49,247 nt of DNA from an uncultured Sphingomonas sp. (GTDB lineage Bacteria; Pseudomonadota; Alphaproteobacteria; Sphingomonadales; Sphingomonadaceae): the NCBI GenBank assembly GCA_913774925.1, contig CAJYKB010000070.1, positions 1-49,247 on the forward strand. The letters are read 5' to 3'. This document shows positions 17,954-25,589 of the stretch, piece after piece (the first letter of the stretch is position 1; each line of letters starts with the position of its first letter). Both the position numbers and the translations under genes were made by a program. The notes beneath the pieces were generated by a model. That model was given only the letters and a program-made list of their open reading frames with translations. It had not been told where the DNA came from and searched no databases.

Positions 17954-18082
17954 CCTCCCCTCCCTTCCAGGGAGGGGTTGGGGGTGGGTGGGGTCAGGGT
18001 GGGACTGAGCCGGGCGTCATGGCGGTGCCGTACCAAGACACACCACCCACCCCCGGCCCCTCCCTTGAAGGGAGGGGAGGGG
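17954..18082. repeat. Long-armed palindromic repeat between ku and ligD
   Basis: The left arm (17954-17991, CTCCCTTCCAGGGAGGGG then TTGGGGGTGGGTGG) pairs with the right arm (18042-18080, CCACCCACCCCC then CCCCTCCCTTGAAGGGAGGG), and each arm end is itself a small palindrome (CCCTTCCAGGG and CCCTTGAAGGG). The unit occupies nearly the whole 135-base spacer. Its left end is the ligD ribosome binding site. Confidence 0.85.
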
Positions 18083-18088
18083 CGACGC

Positions 18089-18964
18089 TCAAGCACGTTT
18101 CTTCGCCGGGGTTTTGGCGGGTGCTTTCCGAGGCGCGGGCTTCTTAGCCGGCGCTTTCTTCGCCGCCGTCGCAGCCCCGCCCTCCATCGACTTCTTCAGC
18201 GCCGCCATCAGGTCGACGACGTTCGATCCCGTGCGACCGCCGCCCTCGTCCTTGTCCTCGATGATCTTGCGCCCCTTGGCCTTGCGCTTGCGCTCGATCA
18301 GCCCCTTCAGCGCATCGACATAGCGATCGTGGAAACCCTGCGGATCGAAGTCTCCCGACTTCTTCTCGATCAGTGCCTCGGCCAGCTCCAGCAACTCCGC
18401 GTCGGGCTTGGCATCGGGGATGTCGCGGAAATAGCCCTGCGCCTTGTGCACCTCGTCGGCGTAGCGCAGCGTCTCCAGCACCATGCCGCGCCCGCACGGC
18501 TTCAGGCTGACGACATATTCGCGCCCGCGCATCGCTAGCTGCCCCAGCCCGACCTTCTTCGTCCGCTTCAGCGCCTCGCGCAGGACGATGAACGCTTCCT
18601 CCGCCAGGTCGTCGGCGGGGACGACGAAATAGGGCTTTTCGTAATAGAGGACGTCGATCTCGCTCGCGTCGACGAACCGGGTCAGCTCCAGCGTCTTCTT
18701 CGACTCCAGTTTCACCGCGTCGATCTCGTCCTGATCGAGCAGGACATATTCGCCCTTCTCGATCTCGAATCCCTTCATGATCTCGTCAGTGTCGATCGCG
18801 CCGAGGCCGGGGACGACCTTCTCGTATTTCACCGGCTTGCCGCTCGGCTCGTGGATCTGGCGGAACGCGATCGATGCGCCGGAGCGGGTCGCGGAATAGA
18901 TTTCGACCGGAATCGACACCAGCGCCAGCCGGATCTGTCCCTGCCAATACGCGCGCGCGGCCAT
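18089..18964 (-). CDS. ku: Non-homologous end joining protein Ku
   Basis: A 291-residue bacterial Ku. The N-terminus MAARAYWQGQIRLALVSIPV is characteristic; the Ku beta-barrel core extends to about residue 250 (KKTLELTRFVDASEIDVLYYEKPYF... and GMVLETLRYADEV). Ku forms a ring homodimer on DNA ends and recruits LigD. The last 25 or so residues are a Lys/Ala/Pro-rich tail (KKAPAKKPAPRKAPAKTPAK) of the histone-H1-like kind, which may add DNA affinity. The ATG at 18964 has GAGGGA about 8 bases upstream; the frame upstream lacks homology. ligD follows after the repeat. A perfect FNR-type box lies 128 bases upstream. Confidence 0.96.
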   Translation of the reverse strand: MAARAYWQGQIRLALVSIPVEIYSATRSGASIAFRQIHEPSGKPVKYEKVVPGLGAIDTDEIMKGFEIEKGEYVLLDQDEIDAVKLESKKTLELTRFVDASEIDVLYYEKPYFVVPADDLAEEAFIVLREALKRTKKVGLGQLAMRGREYVVSLKPCGRGMVLETLRYADEVHKAQGYFRDIPDAKPDAELLELAEALIEKKSGDFDPQGFHDRYVDALKGLIERKRKAKGRKIIEDKDEGGGRTGSNVVDLMAALKKSMEGGAATAAKKAPAKKPAPRKAPAKTPAKKRA

Positions 18965-19091
18965 CGTCACCGTCCCTCGTTGCGAGGGCGATTCAATCCC
19001 CCGCGCGCGCTGCGGTTCCGCACCCCACCGGCGGCGGGAAATGAAACGACACAAATCGGGTCGGCGGTGATTATTGCGTTTTCACAGATGG

Positions 19092-19105
19092 TTGATCCGG
19101 ATCAA
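19092..19105. promoter_or_regulatory. Perfect FNR/FixK-type operator
   Basis: TTGATCCGGATCAA is a fully palindromic match to the FNR-family consensus TTGAT-N4-ATCAA. It lies in the 212-base divergent region between ku and the hybrid kinase, with its centre about 78 bases before the kinase ATG and 134 before the ku ATG. On the ku side an AATAAT hexamer (19075-19070) could be a -10 element, which would place the box near -35. Which gene it controls is not resolved. Confidence 0.55.
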
Positions 19106-19176
19106 TCCGTCGCATTTCCGGCGATGGAGGACGCGCGGGGCTGGACGCGAGGCGATCAACCTGTTCCTGCGCTGTC

Positions 19177-21243
19177 ATGCTCAGTACGCCCGCCCCCAGC
19201 GACGATCTCGGCTTCCTGGCCGGCGGGGGAGAGGCGACGCGGCTGATCCTGGCGCGCGACTGGGCCACGCACCCGCTCGGCCCGCCGGCGCACTGGCCGG
19301 TGCCGCTCAAGACCGCGCTCAGCCTCATCCTCAACTCCCCCGAATCGATGATCCTGTGCTGGGGGCGCGAGGAGCTGTTCTTCTTCTTCAACGAAACGTA
19401 CTTTCCGCTGCTCGGCCCCCGGCTGCCCTGGGCGATGGGCACGCCGATGCGCGAGGTGTGGGCCGACGGCTGGGATCAGGCCTGGCCGATCATCGAGGAC
19501 GCCTATGCCGGGCGCAGCCAGCGTTTCGTCGACCTGCCGTGGAAGCTGGCGACCGATCGCGGTGCGGAGGAGACGTGGTGGAGCTTCTCCTACTCGCGCA
19601 TCCTCGACGACGCGGGCGACATCGCCGGGCTGTTCATCTTCACCAACGAGACCACGACCCGCGTCCTCTCCGACCGCGCGCTCATCGAGAGCCAGCGCCA
19701 GTTGCGCGCGCTGAACGACACGCTGGAGCAGCAGGTCGAGCAACGCACCGCCGAGCGCGATCGGATGTGGAACACGTCGCCCGATCTGATGGTGACGCTG
19801 GACCTGGAGGGGAATTATCGCCGCGTGAATCCGGCGTGGACGACGATCCTGGGCTACGATCCAGCCGAGATGATCGGGCAGCACGCGTTCGATCTGGCGC
19901 ATCCCGACGATATGGAGGCGACCCGCGCCGCGCTCGGCACGGTGCGCGGGGGGATGCTACCCAGCTTCGAGAACCGCTTTCGCCATAAGGACGGCAGCTA
20001 TCGCTGGATCCAGTGGGTGGCGGCGCCCGGCGACACCGAGATCTTCGCGATCGGGCGCCACGTGTCCGCGGCGAAGGATGCGGAGGCGCGGCTGCACGAG
20101 GCGACCGAGCAGCTGCACCAGGCGCAGAAGATGGAGGCGATCGGCCAGCTGACGGGCGGGGTGGCGCACGACTTCAACAACCTGCTGACGATCATCCGCG
20201 GATCGGTGGAGCTGCTGCGGCGTCCGAACCTGACCGAGGCGCGGCGCGGGCGCTATATCGACGCGATCGGCGAGACCGCGGATCGCGCCGCGCGGCTGAC
20301 CGGGCAACTGCTCGCCTTCGCACGGCGACAGGCGCTGACCCCGCAACGCATCGACGTCGCGGAGGAAGTGGTCGCGGTCGCCGGGTTGATCGAGACGCTG
20401 GTCGGCGTCCATGTCGCGGTGCGCGTCGAGCGACCGCCGCATCCTTGCGTCGCGGAGGTGGATCGCAGCCAGCTGGAAACCGCGATCGTCAACCTGGCGA
20501 TCAACGCGCGCGACGCGATCGACGGACAGGGCGAGATCGCAATCGCTGTCGGCTGCGCCCGCGCGATCCCCGCGGCCCACGGGCGCGGCGGGGTCGATGG
20601 GCGGTTCGTGACGATCGCGGTGCGCGACGACGGTTCCGGGATCGATCCCGACGCGCTGCCGCGCATCTTCGAGCCGTTCTTCACCACCAAGGGTGTGGGA
20701 AAGGGCACCGGGCTGGGGCTGAGCCAGGTGATCGGCTTCGCGCAGCAATCGGGCGGCGACGTGGTGGTGGAGAGCACCCCCGGACGCGGCACCACCTTCA
20801 CGCTGTTCCTGCCGCAGGTCGATGGCGCGGCGGACAGTGGCGACGTGCCGGTCGGAGCGCCGCCGGGCGAGAGCGGGGAGTTGCGCATCCTGCTGGTGGA
20901 GGACCATCCCGATGTGGGCGCCTTCGCCACCGAGGCGTTGGCGGAGCTGGGTCACAGCAGCGTCCATGTCGCCGCCGCGACCGAGGCGATCGCGCGGATC
21001 GAGGCGGCGCCGGGGCAGTTCGACGTCGTCTTTTCCGACGTGATGATGCCGGGGATGAACGGCGTCGCGCTGGCACAGGTGATCGCGGCCCGCTTCCCGC
21101 ATCTGCCGGTGGTGCTCAGCAGCGGCTATAGCGAAGTGCTGGCCGACAATGCGCACCACGGCTTCGACCTGTTGCAGAAGCCCTATTCGGTCGAACAGCT
21201 GTCACGCGCGTTGCGCAGCGCGGTGGCACAGCGGCGGGGATGA
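19177..21243 (+). CDS. Hybrid sensor histidine kinase with two PAS-type sensors and a receiver
   Basis: A 688-residue soluble signalling protein. Residues about 15-165 are a PAS-like sensor ([20 protein letters not shown]), then a short coiled coil (about 170-195), a second PAS with PAC (about 196-310, [19 protein letters not shown] to [11 protein letters not shown]). The HisKA domain holds the phospho-acceptor His331 in [11 protein letters not shown]. The HATPase_c domain has N box (LAINARDAI), G1 (DDGSGID) and G2 (GTGLGLSQV). A receiver at about 575-688 has the phospho-acceptor Asp621 ([12 protein letters not shown]). There are no membrane segments. It should autophosphorylate and relay internally; no dedicated output gene is adjacent. 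The FNR-type box upstream suggests control by oxygen or redox. Confidence 0.93.
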   Translation: MLSTPAPSDDLGFLAGGGEATRLILARDWATHPLGPPAHWPVPLKTALSLILNSPESMILCWGREELFFFFNETYFPLLGPRLPWAMGTPMREVWADGWDQAWPIIEDAYAGRSQRFVDLPWKLATDRGAEETWWSFSYSRILDDAGDIAGLFIFTNETTTRVLSDRALIESQRQLRALNDTLEQQVEQRTAERDRMWNTSPDLMVTLDLEGNYRRVNPAWTTILGYDPAEMIGQHAFDLAHPDDMEATRAALGTVRGGMLPSFENRFRHKDGSYRWIQWVAAPGDTEIFAIGRHVSAAKDAEARLHEATEQLHQAQKMEAIGQLTGGVAHDFNNLLTIIRGSVELLRRPNLTEARRGRYIDAIGETADRAARLTGQLLAFARRQALTPQRIDVAEEVVAVAGLIETLVGVHVAVRVERPPHPCVAEVDRSQLETAIVNLAINARDAIDGQGEIAIAVGCARAIPAAHGRGGVDGRFVTIAVRDDGSGIDPDALPRIFEPFFTTKGVGKGTGLGLSQVIGFAQQSGGDVVVESTPGRGTTFTLFLPQVDGAADSGDVPVGAPPGESGELRILLVEDHPDVGAFATEALAELGHSSVHVAAATEAIARIEAAPGQFDVVFSDVMMPGMNGVALAQVIAARFPHLPVVLSSGYSEVLADNAHHGFDLLQKPYSVEQLSRALRSAVAQRRG

Positions 21244-21260
21244 ACCGGCGCCGCCGCGGG

Positions 21261-21461
21261 TCAGTCCCGCTTCGCGCCCTGGCCCCGTAGCAAGACGCCT
21301 TCGCGGTGCGGCGTGGCCTCTATCTCGTCGAGCCGGTCCAGCAAGTCGGCGAACATTTCGTCGCGCTTGACCGGGAACAGCCGGTCGAACCCCGTGCCCA
21401 GCACGTGAAGATCGTGCCGGGTCAAAAAGCCTATCGCTACAATGGGTTCTCTTTCCGACAT
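21261..21461 (-). CDS. Small conserved-looking hypothetical protein (66 residues)
   Basis: The frame from the ATG at 21461 encodes an acidic/amphipathic 66-residue protein beginning MSEREPIVAIGFLTRHDL and ending in a basic tail (LLRGQGAKRD). The middle (MFADLLDRLDEIEA) should be an alpha helix. Codon use matches real genes in the window (GC at third positions) up to the stop. Upstream of the ATG the same frame becomes Arg/Gly-rich and is not coding. The ribosome binding site is weak. It is convergent with the hybrid kinase, 17 bases apart. No function recognised; sequences of this style are familiar as hypothetical proteins in sphingomonads. Confidence 0.6.
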   Translation of the reverse strand: MSEREPIVAIGFLTRHDLHVLGTGFDRLFPVKRDEMFADLLDRLDEIEATPHREGVLLRGQGAKRD

Positions 21462-21553
21462 GCCGTCACAAAGCACCAGTGCCGCTTTTGTTGCGGCATG
21501 TCGGCCACCTCGCCCGCAACGCACGCGTCCGTGTCCCGGCGGCCACACCCGCC

Positions 21554-22207
21554 TCAGGCGGCGAGGCAGCATTTCTTGAACTTGCGTCCCGATCCGCACG
21601 GGCAGGGATCGTTGCGTCCCGGCGCGCGCGCCGCCGGCCCCTGATCGTGCGACAGCCGCCAGCGGTCGAGCATCGGGATCCACCCCGCGATCAGCGCGGT
21701 CGCGGTGCGGTCGTATTCGTCGACCTCCTCGTCGGTCAGGTCGATATTGCGATCCGCGACCGCGATCAGCCGGCTGACGCCCGCCATCGCCGTGGCACCG
21801 TCGGGGTCGCGCGTCACGCGCACGCGGTTCCACCCGGTCGGCGCCAGCGCCATGCCGTCCGCGAAACCGCCGATCCACACCTCCCACATCGTCTCGCCGC
21901 TAACGTCGTCGATGTCGACCAGCGGTTCGAACGCGCCATCGGCGATGGCGACGCGGATGCCCTCGTAATGGTGCATCACGAGGTCGAGGAAACGCTGCGC
22001 CTCGGCCTCGCTGGCCAGCGGCAGCGGGCCGCCATCCCATATGCGCGGAAGCCACCGCGAGGGCGGGACCGGATCGGGGGCGACGATCAGCGCGGTCAGA
22101 TAGCCGTCGAGTTCGGACAGGATCATGCCCGCATCGAGGCGATCGAGCAGCACGTGCTCCAGCGCGGCGAGCATGTCCTCCTCCGCCGCTGCGCTCCCCG
22201 CGATCAT
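21554..22207 (-). CDS. UPF0149/YecA-family protein with SEC-C metal-binding tail
   Basis: A 217-residue protein. Residues about 20-165 are the all-helical YecA/YgfB (UPF0149) domain (LDGYLTALIVAPDPVPPSRWLPRIW, then FLDLVMHHYEGI). The last 20 residues are a SEC-C motif (GRNDPCPCGSGRKFKKCC), with the three-Cys plus Cys/His pattern that binds zinc and is also found at the C-terminus of SecA. The family in E. coli (YecA) is reported to bind SecB-related or ribosome-related partners through the motif; the role here is unknown. It is 8 bases downstream of, wait-free distance from, no other stop than that of its own unit: the maeB gene begins upstream on the same strand and ends 7 bases before this frame's ATG would be reached in minus-strand order, so both may share a transcript. 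Confidence 0.88.
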   Translation of the reverse strand: MIAGSAAAEEDMLAALEHVLLDRLDAGMILSELDGYLTALIVAPDPVPPSRWLPRIWDGGPLPLASEAEAQRFLDLVMHHYEGIRVAIADGAFEPLVDIDDVSGETMWEVWIGGFADGMALAPTGWNRVRVTRDPDGATAMAGVSRLIAVADRNIDLTDEEVDEYDRTATALIAGWIPMLDRWRLSHDQGPAARAPGRNDPCPCGSGRKFKKCCLAA

Positions 22208-22214
22208 GCCGGCA

Positions 22215-24503
22215 TCATCGCGCGATGCCGCCCGCGGCCAGCACCGCCAGCGTCACCAGCTCGCTCGCAGTCGACACCATCGGCGCGATCTGCACCGGCT
22301 TCTCCATGCCGACCAGCATCGGGCCGATCATCTCGTCGCCGCCCAACTCGCGCAGCAGCTTGGCGGAGATATTGGCGGATTGCAGCCCCGGCATGACCAG
22401 GATGTTGGCCGGGCCGGACAGCCGCGCGAACGGATAGTTCGCCAGCTGCTTCGGGTTCAGCGCGACGTCGGGCGACATCTCGCCTTCATACTCGAAGCCG
22501 ACCTGCCGCTGGTCGAGGACGTTCACCGCCTCGCGGATATTGTCCAGCCACTGGCCCGCGGGGTTGCCGAAGGTGGAGTAGCTGAGGAACGCGACGCGCG
22601 GCTCGTGCCCCATGCGCCGCGCCACCGCCGCGGTCTGCTCCGCGATATCGGCCAGCTCCTCGGCATTGGGACGCTCGTTGACGGTCGTGTCGGCGATGAA
22701 GACGGTGTGCGACTGCCCCACCAGCACGTGGATGCCGAACGCGGTGCGCCCCGGAGCCGCGTCGATCACGCGCTTCACCTCGCGCATCGACTGCGCCCAG
22801 GGACGCGTGACGCCGGTAATCATCGCGTCCGCCTCGCCCAGCTGGAGCAGGACCGCGCTGAAGATGTTGCGGTCCTGATTGATCATCCGCTCGACCTCGC
22901 GGCGCAGGAAGCCGCGGCGCTGGAGACGCGCGTACAGGAAGTCGACCATCCGCGGCACCAGCGGCGACACGCGGCTGTTGTGCAGCTCGTACTCGTCGGG
23001 GTTTTCGACCCCCAGCGCGCGCAGCCGGTCGTAGACATCCTGGCGCCCGACCAGCACCGGCGTGCCGTAGCCGCCCTCCTTGAACGCGATTGCGGCGCGC
23101 AGGACGACTTCCTCCTCGCCCTCCGCGAACAGCACGCGCTTGGGATGCGCCTTCGCCCCCTCGTAGGCGAGGCTCAGCACCGACGTGGTCGGGTTCATCC
23201 GCGCGCGCAGTGCGTCGCGGTAGGCGTTGATATCCAGGATCGGCTTGGTCGCGACCCCCGAATCCATCGCCGCCTTGGCGACCGCAATCGACACCACTTC
23301 CATCAGTCGCGGGTCGAAGGGGGCCGGAATGATGTAATCCGAGCCGAACGAGTGGCGCACGCCGTACGCCGCGGCGACCTCCTCGGGCACGCGTTCGCGC
23401 GCCAATTCGGCGATCGCCTGCGCCGCGGCGATCTTCATCTCCTCGTTCACCGCGGTGGCGCGTACGTCCAGCGCCCCACGGAAGATGAAGGGGAAGCCCA
23501 GTACGTTGTTGACCTGATTGGGATAATCCGAGCGGCCGGTGGCGATGATCGCGTCGGGGCGCGCCGCCTTCGCCAGTTCGGGGCGGATCTCCGGCTCCGG
23601 ATTGGCCATCGCGAAGATGATCGGGGCGGGCGCCATGTCCTTCACCATCTCCGGCTTCAGCGCGCCCGCGGCGGACAGGCCCAGGAACACGTCGGCGCCG
23701 TGCAGCGCCTCGGTCAGCGTGCGGCGGTCGGTGTTGGCGGCATGCGCCGACTGCCACTGGTTCACGCCCTCGCGACCCTGATAGATCACGCCGGTGCGGT
23801 CGCAGATCAGGACGTTGTCGTGGCGCACGCCCATCGCCTTGATGAGGCTGGTGCACGCGATCGCCGCCGCGCCGGCGCCGTTCACCACGACCTTCACGTC
23901 GGCGAGGGCGCGTCCGGTCAGCAGACAGGCGTTGATGAGCCCGGCGGCGCAGATGATCGCGGTGCCGTGCTGGTCGTCATGGAAGACCGGGATGTTCATC
24001 CGCTCGCGCAGCGTCTGCTCGATGATGAAGCATTCCGGCGCCTTGATGTCCTCGAGGTTGATACCCCCGAAGCTCGGCTCCAGCAGTTCGACCGCATCGA
24101 TGAACCGGTCGACGTCCTCGGTCTTCAGTTCCAGGTCGATCGAATCCACGTCGGCGAACCGCTTGAAGAGCACCGCCTTGCCCTCCATGACCGGCTTCGA
24201 CGCGAGCGCGCCGAGGTTGCCGAGCCCCAGGATCGCGGTGCCGTTGGAGATCACCGCGACCAGATTGCCCTTCGCGGTATAGTCGTAGGCGGTGGCGGGA
24301 TCGTCCGCGATCGCCTGCACCGGCACCGCGACGCCGGGCGAATAGGCCAGCGCCAGGTCGCGCTGCGTCGCCATCGGCTTGGACGCGATGATCTCGATCT
24401 TGCCCGGGCGCCCTTCGGAGTGGAAGAGCAGCGCCTCCCGCTCGGAGAATTGCAGGTTGCGGTCTTCGGTCGGAACCGGGGCGGGCGCGCGATCGTCGGT
24501 CAT
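22215..24503 (-). CDS. maeB: NADP-dependent malic enzyme with phosphotransacetylase-like domain
   Basis: A 762-residue enzyme that decarboxylates malate to pyruvate with reduction of NADP. The N-terminal half (to about residue 425) has the malic domain (ALAYSPGVAVPVQAI), the metal-binding VFHDDQHGTAIICAAGL and the NAD(P)-binding VVVNGAGAAAIAC. The C-terminal half (about 430-762) is a phosphate acetyltransferase-like domain (RVLFAEGEEEVVLRAAIAF, then AFLSYSTFGNP), which in this class is regulatory and not catalytic. This hybrid architecture is the standard MaeB form of Gram-negative bacteria. The ATG at 24503 matches the family start; the frame upstream is not conserved. The UPF0149 gene starts 7 bases downstream on the same strand. 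Confidence 0.96.
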   Translation of the reverse strand: MTDDRAPAPVPTEDRNLQFSEREALLFHSEGRPGKIEIIASKPMATQRDLALAYSPGVAVPVQAIADDPATAYDYTAKGNLVAVISNGTAILGLGNLGALASKPVMEGKAVLFKRFADVDSIDLELKTEDVDRFIDAVELLEPSFGGINLEDIKAPECFIIEQTLRERMNIPVFHDDQHGTAIICAAGLINACLLTGRALADVKVVVNGAGAAAIACTSLIKAMGVRHDNVLICDRTGVIYQGREGVNQWQSAHAANTDRRTLTEALHGADVFLGLSAAGALKPEMVKDMAPAPIIFAMANPEPEIRPELAKAARPDAIIATGRSDYPNQVNNVLGFPFIFRGALDVRATAVNEEMKIAAAQAIAELARERVPEEVAAAYGVRHSFGSDYIIPAPFDPRLMEVVSIAVAKAAMDSGVATKPILDINAYRDALRARMNPTTSVLSLAYEGAKAHPKRVLFAEGEEEVVLRAAIAFKEGGYGTPVLVGRQDVYDRLRALGVENPDEYELHNSRVSPLVPRMVDFLYARLQRRGFLRREVERMINQDRNIFSAVLLQLGEADAMITGVTRPWAQSMREVKRVIDAAPGRTAFGIHVLVGQSHTVFIADTTVNERPNAEELADIAEQTAAVARRMGHEPRVAFLSYSTFGNPAGQWLDNIREAVNVLDQRQVGFEYEGEMSPDVALNPKQLANYPFARLSGPANILVMPGLQSANISAKLLRELGGDEMIGPMLVGMEKPVQIAPMVSTASELVTLAVLAAGGIAR

Positions 24504-24549
24504 GCAATTGCCCTTAGGGAACGCCGCCGAAAATGGAAACGGGCGCGCG

Positions 24550-25032
24550 CTAAGTATCTCTACGCTCGAGCGATAGCAGGATGCGCTTGGCATCCAGTCC
24601 GCCCGCGAACCCGGTCAGCTTCCCCGATGCGCCGATGACGCGGTGGCACGGCGTCACGATCGAGATCGGGTTGCGCCCGTTCGCCGCCCCGACCGCGCGG
24701 GTGGCGGTCGGGCGGCCGATGGCGCGCGCGATATCGGCGTAGCTGCGAGTCTCGCCATAGGGGATCGCGTCCAGCGCGCGCCACACCGCGCGCTGGAAAT
24801 CGGTCCCGGTGGGGGCGAGCGGCAGGTCGAAGGCAGTACGCGCGCCCGCGAAATATTCCGCCAACTGCGTCGCCGCGGCGGCGAGGACGGGGTGGTCGGG
24901 GGCGTCCGACGCATCGGTCAGCCGGACCCGCCCCGGCGCATCGTCGGGCCAAAGGACCGCGACCAGACCGGCATCGGAAGCGACCAGCGTCAGCGTGCCG
25001 ACGGGCGAGGGGATCGTGGTGCGGTGGAGCAT
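24550..25032 (-). CDS. ogt: Methylated-DNA--[protein]-cysteine S-methyltransferase
   Basis: A 160-residue suicide repair protein that transfers alkyl groups from O6-alkylguanine to its own cysteine. The active site is IVTPCHRVIGASGKLTGFAGG with acceptor Cys129 in PCHR, preceded by the DNA-binding helix-turn-helix region (FQRAVWRALDAIPYGETRSYADIARAIG). The N-terminal half is the RNaseH-like fold of the family. No Ada-type N-terminal zinc or AraC domain is present, so Ogt-type is the best name. It lies 46 bases upstream of maeB on the same strand and is divergent from the toxin-antitoxin pair. Confidence 0.95.
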   Translation of the reverse strand: MLHRTTIPSPVGTLTLVASDAGLVAVLWPDDAPGRVRLTDASDAPDHPVLAAAATQLAEYFAGARTAFDLPLAPTGTDFQRAVWRALDAIPYGETRSYADIARAIGRPTATRAVGAANGRNPISIVTPCHRVIGASGKLTGFAGGLDAKRILLSLERRDT

Positions 25033-25087
25033 GGTAGCGGATGTACCGTGCGTGGCGGATCAGTGCATCCCGTTGCTTGCGGTCAAA

Positions 25088-25114
25088 CCGGGCATGGCAA
25101 TCCGAAGAGCCCGG
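25088..25114. promoter_or_regulatory. Possible operator of the toxin-antitoxin operon
   Basis: CCGGGC (25088-25093) and GCCCGG (25109-25114) form a perfect 6-base inverted repeat, centred about 29 bases before the antitoxin ATG, where an autoregulated toxin-antitoxin operon would carry its operator. Short GC palindromes are frequent by chance in this genome, so this is weak. Confidence 0.25.
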
Positions 25115-25129
25115 GTTTATGTTGTCGCG

Positions 25130-25324
25130 ATGAAGCACGAGCCCGGCATCTTCGAAGAGCGCGATCGCGACGCAGAGGCCGCGGCGATTGCCCGCGCGCG
25201 CGCGGATGTCGCGGCAGGGCGCGTTCATTCGCATGACGTCGTCAAGGAATGGCTGATGACGTGGGGCGAGCCCGGCCGTTTGCCGTTCAAGGAGTGGCTT
25301 GCCGCGCGCAATGGCGAGCGTTGA
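25130..25324 (+). CDS. Antitoxin of a ParE/RelE-type module
   Basis: A 64-residue acidic, helical protein (MKHEPGIFEERDRDAEAAAI) with the segment ARADVAAGRVHSHDVVKEWLMTWG, a pattern common to alphaproteobacterial antitoxins that pair with RelE/ParE toxins. The C-terminal half would wrap the toxin. Its end overlaps the toxin start by 14 bases, so the two are translated from one message. The ATG at 25130 was preferred over an upstream in-frame ATG at 25094 because the latter adds basic residues not seen in such proteins. DNA-binding is expected through the N-terminal half but no ribbon-helix-helix motif is obvious. Confidence 0.8.
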   Translation: MKHEPGIFEERDRDAEAAAIARARADVAAGRVHSHDVVKEWLMTWGEPGRLPFKEWLAARNGER

Positions 25325-25583
25325 ATGGTCGGATCAGGCGCTTGAGGAAGTCGACCTGATCGTAGCCTATATCGAGCTTTTCAACCCCGCCGCGGCGAAG
25401 CGGGTTGCGGCGCGCCTCTTGGCGCTCGGTGACAGCCTTTCCGATTTTCCTCGGCGCGGCCGGCCCGCGGAGGACGGTCTGCGAGAGTTGACCACCGTTT
25501 CACCCTACATCCTGCGTTATGAAACCGATGGTGAACGCGTTTCCATCCTCGCCGTCCGTCACGGCGCCCGCCTACCGGACTGA
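25311..25583 (+). CDS. ParE/RelE-superfamily toxin
   Basis: A 90-residue protein with the ParE fold: VEWSDQALEEVDLIVAYIEL, AAAKRVAARLLALGDSLSDFPRRGRP, and the closing strands SPYILRYETDGERVSILAVRHGAR. Family members either poison gyrase (ParE) or cleave mRNA on the ribosome (RelE); the residues here fit the ParE branch better, but the target cannot be fixed by eye. The ATG at 25311 overlaps the antitoxin. The stop (25581-25583) is only 6 bases before the mutS ATG. Confidence 0.87.
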   Translation: MASVEWSDQALEEVDLIVAYIELFNPAAAKRVAARLLALGDSLSDFPRRGRPAEDGLRELTTVSPYILRYETDGERVSILAVRHGARLPD

Positions 25584-25589
25584 TCTCGC

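Noticed and set aside
15626..18538. Very long plus-strand open frame (970 codons) opposite ligD and ku
   Set aside because: It is exactly antisense to two well-identified genes, with Arg/His/Gln-rich low-complexity translation; GC-rich codon bias keeps the reverse frame free of stops.
18990..19030. GGAAC at the ku side as an EcfG -35
   Set aside because: No CGTT 16 or 17 bases downstream on the minus strand.
22125..24638. Plus-strand open frame of 837 codons opposite maeB
   Set aside because: Antisense shadow; malic enzyme motifs are clear on the other strand.
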